From contig JAVETN010000001.1 in assembly GCA_034006035.1 (NCBI GenBank), forward strand, positions 62,001-126,000: a stretch of 64,000 nucleotides of DNA, written 5' to 3'. Made by a program: the position numbers and the translations under genes. Below are positions 36,919 to 46,400 of this stretch, one piece after another (position 1 is the stretch's first letter; every line of letters begins with the position of its first letter). The stretch is from Desulforegulaceae bacterium. GTDB lineage: Bacteria > Desulfobacterota > Desulfobacteria > Desulfobacterales > JACKCP01. The notes beneath the pieces are model-generated. The model searched no databases. It was given only the letters and a program-made list of their open reading frames with translations, and was not told the DNA's origin.

Positions 36919-38718
36919 ATGATACATAAAATGTATAAGCTCCATGAGTATATAGATGATGAATTTTTTGAAGAAAATCCATACGGTCTCGTTATAGATG
37001 AAAGGGAAGAAGAAGTAATTATTTTAGAATTTAAATCAGGGGAAAATGAAAACTCATTTGATTATAAAGGAATTTATTTAGAAAAATTTAATGTTGAAAA
37101 AAACAAGCAAAAAATTTTTTTTAAAAAAGTTGCGGCAAGAGGGACTTCTGAATTTCCATCAGTGTTTGTCACATTTAAAGATATAAATGAAAATGAAGAC
37201 TATTTTTCAGAGAAAAAGAAAAAAGGAAAAATAATAACCATTCTTCAAAAATATAATGAAGATGAAAAAATTTCTTCCTTGTATGATTCTTTTTTACAGA
37301 ATTCTGAACAGATTAAAGAGTCAATTAAAGAATCCATGCAGGGGCGTAAATCTGATAAGGATCTTTATATTTTGAGTCTTAAAATTGATAATAAATATAT
37401 AGGTGACTCAGATATTTTTAAAGATATTAGACAAAAAACAAAGGAAAATTTATTAGCACCTTATTTCACGCTTGATAATAAAGTTTTTAAAGAAGTAAAT
37501 AAATTTTGTTCTGTATGTTTGAGTGAGAATAAAGAAGTGTGGGGGTATGTAAGTACATTCAATTTTTATACTGCCAAAACTGAGTTTGCTCCCATTGCAG
37601 GAGGGCTGGATAAAACAAAAGCATGGAAAAATTATCCTGTATGTCCCGAATGTGCAGTTAAATTAAAAGATGTTAAGCCAATAATAGAAGATTACATGAA
37701 TTACTATTTTTGTGGATTTAGCTATTATTTAATTCCAGAATTTTTAATTTCCCACCCTGATAATGCTGAGATTATGGATTTCTTTCTAGATAAGGAAACT
37801 GCTTTGGGAAAATTCAGCATGTCAGAACAAACAAGAAATTCGATAACTAATTCAAAGACTGATATTTTAGATATTATAAAAGATACAGATAATCGAGTTA
37901 ATTACTCAATGCTGTTTTATAAGAAAAACAATAATGAATTTAAAATTTTAATGAATATTGAGGATGTTTATCCTTCTCAGTTTAAGCAAATTTTTGATGC
38001 TAAGAATAAAGCAGAGGAAAATCATATTTTTAAAAATTTAAAAAGCTCAAAAAATGTTTATGATTTAAAGTTTAAATTTGAGTTTATTAAAGATTTTATG
38101 GGCGAGTTGGAAAAAAGTTTTTTAGAGGTAGTAAGGTCTGTTTTTTTACAAAAAAAAATTGATTACTCTTTTCTTATGATAAAAATTGTTGACTCTATCA
38201 GGACAAAGTTTGCAAACAATGAAAATATAAGTCTTTCTGTTTTGAAAAGTTTTATGACTTTAAAATTTTTGAATAATTTAAACATAATAAATCTGTCTTT
38301 AAATAAAAAGGAGGATAAATTGGAATCAGAATATAATGATTTTTTTAATGAACACAAAGATTTCTTTAATAATCCGGCTAAAAAAGCTGTTTTTCTTGAA
38401 GGTGTTTTATGTCAAAAATTATTGAATATTCAGTATAGTAAAAGAGAAGCATCTCCATTTAGAAATAAATTGAATGGTCTGAAATTAAGTCCCAAATTAA
38501 TAAAAAAATTATTCCCCGAGATTATTTCAAAATTAGAACAATATGACTCAAATTATTATAAAAAACTGGAAGAAACCATTTCAAAATTATTTCTGGAATC
38601 CAATTTTGATGACATGTCAAATGATGAAATCAGTTTTTATTTTGCCGTAGGAATGACCCTTCATAAAGAAATAATAAATAATCAATCTGATAAAAATAAC
38701 AATTCAAAAACAGAGTAG
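36919..38718 (+). CDS. cas8b: Cas8b-type large subunit of Cascade (TM1802/Csh1 family)
   Basis: 599 residues, type I-B large subunit expected to recognise the PAM. It has a four-cysteine zinc site C197-x2-C200 and C242-x2-C245 (FCSVC and CPEC), as in the TM1802 family, followed by a large, lysine- and asparagine-rich helical region. Sequence similarity within Cas8 is weak, so the assignment relies on the zinc motif, length and position between cas6 and cas7. An integral small subunit (Cas11b) from an internal start may lie in its 3' part but I cannot place one. Confidence 0.83.
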   Translation: MIHKMYKLHEYIDDEFFEENPYGLVIDEREEEVIILEFKSGENENSFDYKGIYLEKFNVEKNKQKIFFKKVAARGTSEFPSVFVTFKDINENEDYFSEKKKKGKIITILQKYNEDEKISSLYDSFLQNSEQIKESIKESMQGRKSDKDLYILSLKIDNKYIGDSDIFKDIRQKTKENLLAPYFTLDNKVFKEVNKFCSVCLSENKEVWGYVSTFNFYTAKTEFAPIAGGLDKTKAWKNYPVCPECAVKLKDVKPIIEDYMNYYFCGFSYYLIPEFLISHPDNAEIMDFFLDKETALGKFSMSEQTRNSITNSKTDILDIIKDTDNRVNYSMLFYKKNNNEFKILMNIEDVYPSQFKQIFDAKNKAEENHIFKNLKSSKNVYDLKFKFEFIKDFMGELEKSFLEVVRSVFLQKKIDYSFLMIKIVDSIRTKFANNENISLSVLKSFMTLKFLNNLNIINLSLNKKEDKLESEYNDFFNEHKDFFNNPAKKAVFLEGVLCQKLLNIQYSKREASPFRNKLNGLKLSPKLIKKLFPEIISKLEQYDSNYYKKLEETISKLFLESNFDDMSNDEISFYFAVGMTLHKEIINNQSDKNNNSKTE

Positions 38719-38738
38719 TTTTAATAAGGAGATAAATA

Positions 38739-39644
38739 ATGACTATTAAAAACCGCAGAGAACTTCTTTTTATTTATGATGTAAAAAATGCAAATCCAAA
38801 TGGAGACCCTGCCGATGAAAATAAACCAAGAATTGATGAAGAAACCGGCTTAAATATTGTTACTGATGTAAGACTTAAAAGGACTGTAAGAGATCAGTTT
38901 TTTAATTTTATGGGTTATAACGGTAAAGAGGATAAAGATATTTTTGTCAGAACAACAGATTCTGAAAAAGGCGGTATAAAAGACGGAAAAGCAAGAGCTA
39001 GAGATTTTGGCTCTTTAAAAAAAGATATGATGGAAGATATACTAAAAAAATGTATAGATATCAGGCTTTTTGGCGGTGTCATTCCAATGGATAAAGATTC
39101 TATAATTTTTACGGGGCCAGTTCAGTTTAAAATGGGAAAATCTCTTCATAAAGTACAGGTTAAATATATAAAAGGAACTGGTGCTTTTGCAGGGAAAGAA
39201 GGTGCTAATCAGCAGACTTTCAGAGAAGAATATATTTTGCCGTATTCGCTCATTTGTTTTCACGGAATAATAAACGAAAATGCCGCTAAAGAAACCAGGC
39301 TTACAGATGAAGATATTGAAGAATTGAAAAAAGCAATGTGGGAAGGGACTAAAAACCTTATTTCCCGTTCAAAATTTGAACATAGTCCTCAAATGCTTAT
39401 CGAAGTAAAATATAAGGAAGAAAACTTTTTTATTGGCGAACTTGATAAATATATATCCTTTGATTCAGACCTCCCAGACGAAAAAATAAGGGATATTTCT
39501 GATGGTATTTTAAATCTTAATGAGCTTAAAAAGATTGTTGAGTTTAATAAGGATAAAATTGAATCTGTTGAATTAAAACAAAACAACAGGGTTAAATTTG
39601 AAGGGTTTGAACTTTCAGAAGGGCTGAATTACAGAAAGGTCTGA
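38739..39644 (+). CDS. cas7: Cascade backbone protein Cas7 (Csh2)
   Basis: RAMP-family protein that binds the crRNA spacer in six or so copies. The 301 residues begin RRELLFIYDVKNANPNGDPADENKPRID and later give VTDVRLKRTVRDQF, both diagnostic of Csh2-type Cas7 in subtype I-B, and DIRLFGGVIP. An AAGGAG site precedes the ATG. It lies between cas8b and cas5. Confidence 0.95.
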   Translation: MTIKNRRELLFIYDVKNANPNGDPADENKPRIDEETGLNIVTDVRLKRTVRDQFFNFMGYNGKEDKDIFVRTTDSEKGGIKDGKARARDFGSLKKDMMEDILKKCIDIRLFGGVIPMDKDSIIFTGPVQFKMGKSLHKVQVKYIKGTGAFAGKEGANQQTFREEYILPYSLICFHGIINENAAKETRLTDEDIEELKKAMWEGTKNLISRSKFEHSPQMLIEVKYKEENFFIGELDKYISFDSDLPDEKIRDISDGILNLNELKKIVEFNKDKIESVELKQNNRVKFEGFELSEGLNYRKV

Positions 39645-39649
39645 TAAAT

Positions 39650-40360
39650 ATGACTTTTATACCGGAAAAAATATTAGTATTTGATATTTTTGGTGATTAT
39701 GCTCAGTTCAGAAAATTTTTTACCAATATGTCGCCTTTAACTTTTTCCATACCTCCAAGAACTGTTCTTGCAGGTATTATGGGGGCTATTGCAGGTATTA
39801 AAAAAGAAGAAAACCCAGAGTCTTTTTTAAAAGCAAATTCTTTTATATCTTTAAAAATTAACAATCCTGTAAAAAAGGTAAAAATACCTTTGAATTATAT
39901 AAAAACGGAGAGCAGAACCAAAATATACAGATATGAGGCTCATAAACCTACAAACGTTGAATTTTTAAAAGATCCGTCCTTCAGGGTTTATTTCTCGCAC
40001 AAAGATTTTGAACTGTATTCAAAAATTAAAGAAAATTTAAAATTCCATAAGTCTGTTTATACTTTAAATCTTGGAATAAGCTGTTGTATTTGTGATTTTA
40101 AGTTTCTTGGTGAATTTAACCTTGAAGAAAAACAAGGCAAAGCTTCTATGTCTTCAGTAGTTCCTAAATCTAAAATTAAGACCATTGAATTTGGTGATTC
40201 ATTGATACAGCAGTGTACTCTTCCAAATATTTATCTAAACAGCCGTGAAGTTCAGGAATATAAGGAATTTTTGTATGAAATTAAGGGCGGTCTGATTAAA
40301 GGAGAGATGGAACATTATTATAAAATAGATGAAATGGAGGAAAATATAATTGAAATGTAA
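39650..40360 (+). CDS. cas5: Cascade protein Cas5 (Cas5h-like)
   Basis: RAMP protein that caps the 5' crRNA tag. It has the N-terminal strand KILVFDIFGDYAQFRKFF, then the Cas5 signature SPLTFSIPPRTVLAGIMGAI and a mid-domain HKSVYTLNLGIS. 236 residues, normal for Cas5b/h. Five bases after cas7; its end overlaps cas3 by 11 bases. Confidence 0.93.
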   Translation: MTFIPEKILVFDIFGDYAQFRKFFTNMSPLTFSIPPRTVLAGIMGAIAGIKKEENPESFLKANSFISLKINNPVKKVKIPLNYIKTESRTKIYRYEAHKPTNVEFLKDPSFRVYFSHKDFELYSKIKENLKFHKSVYTLNLGISCCICDFKFLGEFNLEEKQGKASMSSVVPKSKIKTIEFGDSLIQQCTLPNIYLNSREVQEYKEFLYEIKGGLIKGEMEHYYKIDEMEENIIEM

Positions 40361-42686
40361 GCTGATGTCTCATCCTGGGAAACTATTAAAAACACATCTT
40401 GAAGGTACGCTGCAAAATGGAATGGATATTTTTAAAAGAAACGGGATTTATAAAAAACATGAAAATTTTATTAATCCTGTTTTACTGCTCCATGATCTGG
40501 GTAAGGCATCTTCATATTTTCAGGATTACATCAGCGGTAGTAAACAAGTAAAAGATACTTTAAAGCGGCACGCTGAAATATCTGCATTATGGTTTTACTT
40601 TTATTCAAAAGAAATTTTAAATTTAAGTGAAAAATTTTGTGTATTTGGATACATTTTGATTAAGTATCATCATGCTGATTTTATAAATTTTGATAAGATG
40701 TGTGCCGCTTCATTAAATAAAGAAGAAATTTTTCAAATCAATAATGAAATTGATTATGATGAATTGAAATTTATTTATAAAGATAAGCTTGATTCAGAAT
40801 TTTTTAATAAAAAAAACTTTGAAAACAAATATGAAAATTACACAAATAGTGGCGGAATTAAAAGGGTTTTTAAAATAAGAAAAACTCTTGAAATAAAAGA
40901 TTATTTGCTTTTAAATTATTTTTTTTCAATTTTACTTACAGCAGATAAAAGTGATGCAATTTTAAATGACAGAATTATTCCTGTAACTCCAAAATGGCCT
41001 GAAAATGCTGTAGATGAGTATAAGAAACAATTTTTAGAAGATGATAATATTCTTACCATTGTAAGAAATAAAGCTTATTTGGAAGCTGAGTCCAATTTAA
41101 ATACGAATTCAAGATTTTTTTCCCTTAATCTTCCAACCGGTGCAGGAAAAACACTTAATGTTTTAAATACAGCTTTGAAATTAAAGAAAAATAAAAATTT
41201 AAATAAAATAATTTATTGTCTTCCATTTACATCGGTAATAGACCAGAATGCAAAAGTTTTTGAAGATGTTTTAAATTATAACAATATCCAACCTTCATCT
41301 GATTTAATCCTCAAGCACCATCATTTAACAGAACTTAGTTATATCAGGCAATTTGAGGACGAAAATAAAATTTATTCTTCAAAAGATTCTGAGTTTTATA
41401 TTGAAGGCTGGGAAAGTGAACTGGTTGTTACAACTTTTTTTCAGTTACTTCATACTTTTTTTTCTAATAAAAATAAGTCCCTAAGAAAATTTCACAATTT
41501 ATCTAACTCTATTGTTATTTTAGATGAAGTTCAGTCTATCCCTTTAAAATATTGGGAGCTTATTAACCTGATTTTTAAATATTGTGCAGAAGAGTTTAAT
41601 ATTTATTTTATTTTGGTTACGGCAACAATGCCTTTGATATTTTCCGAAGAAAAAAAGGAAATTGAAGAACTGGCCAAATCTAAAAAGAGCTATTTTGATT
41701 CTATGAGCAGAATAAAACTTAATACTGATAATCTTAAAGAAAAAATTCATATAAATGACTTTAAAAAAACTGTGCTGCATGATGTTCAGCAAAATCCAGA
41801 CATAAGCAGACTTTTTATAATGAATACCGTGAAATCATCCCTTGATTTATTCAATTATTTAAAAGAGCATATTCCTGAAGACAATCTGGTTTATCTTTCA
41901 TCAAATATAATTCCAAAGGAAAGAATAAATAAAATTTCAGATATCAAAAAGAATCCGCAAAGCAGGATAATTGTATCAACCCAGCTTGTTGAAGCAGGTG
42001 TTGATATTGATATTGATGTTGTTTACAGAGATATAGCTCCTTTGGATTCAATTTTTCAGGCTTGCGGAAGATGCAATAGGAATAATAAATCGTCTGATCT
42101 TTCAGAAGTAAAGTTGTTTTTGATAACAGATGATAAAAAACTTTATTCATCATATATTTATGATCAAGTTTTTATAGACAGTACTTTGGAAGTTTTAAAA
42201 TCAAAAAAAGAGTTTCATGAAAAAGAATTTCTTAATTTATCGGAGTTGTATTTTCAAAAAATTAAAGAACGTTATGAAGTTTCAGATTCAAAGAATATTT
42301 TAAAAAATATTGAGTCTTTATTTTATTTTAATGCTTTTAATAAATCGGCAAAGCCTGAGCATAAAATTTTCGAGCTTATTGAGCCGTTTTCAACAGTTTC
42401 GGCTTTTATAGAAATTGATGATGAAGCTTCAAATATATATTGTTCGTATCAGGAATTGCTATTGTCTGAAATTGAAGACCCTTTTGAAAAAAGACTTTTG
42501 TTTAAGGATGCATACAAAAAAATGTCACCTTATATAATAAATATACCTGAGCCAAGGGCAAAAAACTGCGGATATGATGAAACTTTGGGTAAAATATGGT
42601 TTATAACAAGACCTATGGTTGAAGAACTTTATAATACTGAAACAGGCTTTAATAGAGACAGAGAAGTTGTTGATTTTATTTTTTAA
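40350..42686 (+). CDS. cas3: CRISPR nuclease-helicase Cas3
   Basis: Degrades target DNA recruited by Cascade. The N-terminal HD nuclease has H7 (MSHPGK), H48-D49 (LLHDLGKAS), H74 and HH at 107-108. The superfamily 2 helicase shows Walker A NLPTGAGKTLN (260-270), DEVQ (392-395), TATMPL, and motif VI QACGRCNRNN. All key residues are intact. 778 residues. TTG start with GGAGGAAA upstream, overlapping cas5. Fused HD and helicase is the normal form in subtype I-B. Confidence 0.95.
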   Translation: MKCKLMSHPGKLLKTHLEGTLQNGMDIFKRNGIYKKHENFINPVLLLHDLGKASSYFQDYISGSKQVKDTLKRHAEISALWFYFYSKEILNLSEKFCVFGYILIKYHHADFINFDKMCAASLNKEEIFQINNEIDYDELKFIYKDKLDSEFFNKKNFENKYENYTNSGGIKRVFKIRKTLEIKDYLLLNYFFSILLTADKSDAILNDRIIPVTPKWPENAVDEYKKQFLEDDNILTIVRNKAYLEAESNLNTNSRFFSLNLPTGAGKTLNVLNTALKLKKNKNLNKIIYCLPFTSVIDQNAKVFEDVLNYNNIQPSSDLILKHHHLTELSYIRQFEDENKIYSSKDSEFYIEGWESELVVTTFFQLLHTFFSNKNKSLRKFHNLSNSIVILDEVQSIPLKYWELINLIFKYCAEEFNIYFILVTATMPLIFSEEKKEIEELAKSKKSYFDSMSRIKLNTDNLKEKIHINDFKKTVLHDVQQNPDISRLFIMNTVKSSLDLFNYLKEHIPEDNLVYLSSNIIPKERINKISDIKKNPQSRIIVSTQLVEAGVDIDIDVVYRDIAPLDSIFQACGRCNRNNKSSDLSEVKLFLITDDKKLYSSYIYDQVFIDSTLEVLKSKKEFHEKEFLNLSELYFQKIKERYEVSDSKNILKNIESLFYFNAFNKSAKPEHKIFELIEPFSTVSAFIEIDDEASNIYCSYQELLLSEIEDPFEKRLLFKDAYKKMSPYIINIPEPRAKNCGYDETLGKIWFITRPMVEELYNTETGFNRDREVVDFIF

Positions 42687-42700
42687 TATTTAGGTTTCTT

Positions 42701-43297
42701 ATGGTAAATAGTGGTTTTTCTATAACAGCAAGCCTTATGCTTGAATTTTTGTATTGTCCAAGGTTTACATATTTTGAGTATGTTCTTGGAATTCCTCAAA
42801 ATGAGGGGAAAAGATTTAAGGTAGAAAAGGGTAGGAACGTTCATGAAAAAGTTAGGACTGTAAATCCTGATTATTTGAGAAAAAAAATTGGGGTTAAATC
42901 CAAAGAAGCTGATGTTTATTTATCTTCAAAGTCAGGGATTCGGGGTATTGTTGATGAAATATTGTTTCTTGAAGATGGAACTGCCGCACCTTTAGATTAT
43001 AAATATGCAAAATACGAAGAGAAAATATTTAACACTTACAAATTTCAGCTTGTTTTTTATGCAAAACTTATTGAGGAAAATTATAATATTAATGTTAAAA
43101 AAGGTTTTTTGATTTATTCAAGAAGCCAGAATAAGCTTGTTGAAGTTGAAATTGGTAAGAAGGATTATTCTGAATTAAACAATCTTTTACAGGATATAAA
43201 TTCAGTTATTTCGGACTGCAAATATCCTGAAGCTACAAAAGTTGTCAGAAGATGTCCTGACTGCTGCTACAGAAATATTTGTGAAAAACAGATTTAA
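42701..43297 (+). CDS. cas4: CRISPR-associated exonuclease Cas4
   Basis: RecB-type nuclease with an Fe-S cluster that trims prespacers and selects the PAM during adaptation. 198 residues. Cluster cysteines are in LEFLYCPRFTYFEY and the C-terminal CPDCCYRNIC. The nuclease core has GIVDEILFLEDG (Asp), APLDYKYAK (D-x-K) and FQLVFYAKLIE (QxxxY). It is the last cas gene, 152 bases before the array. In most I-B loci it stands just before cas1-cas2. Confidence 0.94.
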   Translation: MVNSGFSITASLMLEFLYCPRFTYFEYVLGIPQNEGKRFKVEKGRNVHEKVRTVNPDYLRKKIGVKSKEADVYLSSKSGIRGIVDEILFLEDGTAAPLDYKYAKYEEKIFNTYKFQLVFYAKLIEENYNINVKKGFLIYSRSQNKLVEVEIGKKDYSELNNLLQDINSVISDCKYPEATKVVRRCPDCCYRNICEKQI

Positions 43298-43449
43298 GTG
43301 AAATTCTTATGTATAATCGGTGTGTTATTTTACTATGGTTAAGAATGTTGAGATAAAAACATTGAAATTTTTTTCATATTTAGTTAAATTTCGGTCTTTG
43401 ACAATTTTATTTTACTTATTGATTTTATTTTGAATTTTTATAATTTGCT
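43298..43449 (+). promoter_or_regulatory. CRISPR leader
   Basis: 152 very AT-rich bases between cas4 and the first repeat. It contains TTGACA at 43398-43403 and TATAAT at 43439-43444, too far apart to be one promoter; TATAAT lies six bases from the first repeat and would start transcription inside it. Orientation is set by the repeat end GGATTGAAAC, which gives the standard crRNA tag on the forward strand, and by the adjoining cas genes. Confidence 0.8.
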
Positions 43450-46400
43450 CTTTTAGAATTACTTCCAAGACAACAAGGATTGAAACGAAGAGGCAGAAGA
43501 AAGGTTTGAAAGATTGAGTATTCCTTTTAGAATTACTTCCAAGACAACAAGGATTGAAACATAATCCGCTTCAGCTGCTCCCACATTAGCTCTAGCTTTT
43601 AGAATTACTTCCAAGACAACAAGGATTGAAACTTTCCTCTGACGCTCCAAGCTCTTCCAGTGTTTCAGCTTTTAGAATTACTTCCAAGACAACAAGGATT
43701 GAAACTTTGCTGTAAAGTACTATTTAAAGATTTTCCTTGTCTTTTAGAATTACTTCCAAGACAACAAGGATTGAAACAAAATCAGCCTTATGATTATTGC
43801 CCTCAAGAAGTTTCTTTTAGAATTACTTCCAAGACAACAAGGATTGAAACGAATTTGAAATATTGGGTGATGTTTCTAGCATTGACTTTTAGAATTACTT
43901 CCAAGACAACAAGGATTGAAACTTTCTTATTGGCTCTCTCCTAACACCCATAAATTTTCTTTTAGAATTACTTCCAAGACAACAAGGATTGAAACGACTT
44001 GGTTGAGTGTGCTTAATGAATGCTATTCCACTTTTAGAATTACTTCCAAGACAACAAGGATTGAAACCAATCTCTTGAAAAAGCTATCAAAGAAAATACA
44101 ACTTTTAGAATTACTTCCAAGACAACAAGGATTGAAACAAGATTTTCCTTGTGTATTAAAACTTTCAGAACCTCTTTTAGAATTACTTCCAAGACAACAA
44201 GGATTGAAACATAAATAGGTATAAAGTACTGATATTATAATAAAACTTTTAGAATTACTTCCAAGACAACAAGGATTGAAACTGCACTGATCTTTGAGTA
44301 GGACAGTGTAACAGCACACTTTTAGAATTACTTCCAAGACAACAAGGATTGAAACAGAGGTGTTGCAAAATATTCACCCTCGGCCATATCTTCTTTTAGA
44401 ATTACTTCCAAGACAACAAGGATTGAAACCTTAAGCTTGCAACGGCAGACAAGCAGGGCTCTAAATCTTTTAGAATTACTTCCAAGACAACAAGGATTGA
44501 AACTTTTTTCGTTTTTAGTTTTGGTTCTTACATACTCTTTTAGAATTACTTCCAAGACAACAAGGATTGAAACCCTGAAGATGCTCAGAATAAATACTTT
44601 TCTGAGCCTTTTAGAATTACTTCCAAGACAACAAGGATTGAAACACCAGGTGCCTGCTTTTGTGGCTGAAAACTGGATTCTTTTAGAATTACTTCCAAGA
44701 CAACAAGGATTGAAACATTGGTGCACCTATGGCAGCACCAAGAGCCAGAGTCTTTTAGAATTACTTCCAAGACAACAAGGATTGAAACAAAGACCGGTTA
44801 CCCTGCCGACAAATCCGGCCTCACCACTTTTAGAATTACTTCCAAGACAACAAGGATTGAAACAGCAGGGCTGGGTTGATATTAAGGACCGGGTAAAAAC
44901 TTTTAGAATTACTTCCAAGACAACAAGGATTGAAACTCCGCTTGAAATCCTGTGATTTACATCTTCAATAAACTTTTAGAATTACTTCCAAGACAACAAG
45001 GATTGAAACTTGGTCATAATGTTGCTGACAGGCAGCTTATAGAACTTTTAGAATTACTTCCAAGACAACAAGGATTGAAACGGTATCAGTATCGGTGCTT
45101 CCATGTCTTCTGGTGTCTTTTAGAATTACTTCCAAGACAACAAGGATTGAAACATATCTGGCTGAACGGGCTTGCATCGAGGGAGATTATTCTTTTAGAA
45201 TTACTTCCAAGACAACAAGGATTGAAACTCCGGACGGAATTGCAACGGGGCATGACTTAATCTTTTAGAATTACTTCCAAGACAACAAGGATTGAAACAA
45301 CGTCAGGTGTGCAGCAGCTTCCCCTTTGGTCATCTTTTAGAATTACTTCCAAGACAACAAGGATTGAAACAGCCAAATGACTGGACTTCAAGTCCTGCTC
45401 CTGCACCTTTTAGAATTACTTCCAAGACAACAAGGATTGAAACGCTGCTGCAAATAAACGTTACCATGGACTCTATATCGCTTTTAGAATTACTTCCAAG
45501 ACAACAAGGATTGAAACTTGTTCGTGGCTTGACTGGCGAAGAGTTTGCAAGGCTTTTAGAATTACTTCCAAGACAACAAGGATTGAAACCTTGGTGAATG
45601 GAGAGATGAAAAATCAGGGAAGGAACTTTTAGAATTACTTCCAAGACAACAAGGATTGAAACCTGCAAAAGAAGCTGCACAAGGCCTTGAATTTTCTTTT
45701 AGAATTACTTCCAAGACAACAAGGATTGAAACAAATCAGGAAACACTCATGAAGGGTAGCCCGGCACTTTTAGAATTACTTCCAAGACAACAAGGATTGA
45801 AACACCCTCAGAATGTTATTAATAATCTGCAATCAGAACTTTTAGAATTACTTCCAAGACAACAAGGATTGAAACAAAACAATAGGAGCTTACATGAATA
45901 AAAAAACTGCTTTTAGAATTACTTCCAAGACAACAAGGATTGAAACGACTCTGCGTCTTCTTCTTCCTGTATCCCCCAGTCTTCTTTTAGAATTACTTCC
46001 AAGACAACAAGGATTGAAACAGTTCTGCTCGGACTTCTTCTTTTGCTTCAAATCTCTTTTAGAATTACTTCCAAGACAACAAGGATTGAAACCTTAAGCT
46101 TGCAACGGCAGACAAGCAGGGCTCTAAATCTTTTAGAATTACTTCCAAGACAACAAGGATTGAAACATATAGAAAGCATCTGAGTCCTCCTCTAATCCGA
46201 ACACTTTTAGAATTACTTCCAAGACAACAAGGATTGAAACTGTGTTTCATTGTCTTCATATTCCTTATTCTGAAGCTTTTAGAATTACTTCCAAGACAAC
46301 AAGGATTGAAACAATATTCTGGGAAGGGAAAAAAATAATGGAAAATTCTTTTAGAATTACTTCCAAGACAACAAGGATTGAAACATAAGTATTATTGCAG

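Noticed and set aside
43398-43444. TTGACA and TATAAT in the CRISPR leader as one promoter
   Set aside because: The gap of 35 bases is too long; each may be a half of a separate weak promoter or chance.
44574-44607. Spacer 16 hairpin (GCTCAGAA/TTCTGAGC) as a second terminator in the array
   Set aside because: The stem is only eight pairs and is followed by just four T from the repeat; much weaker than spacer 61.
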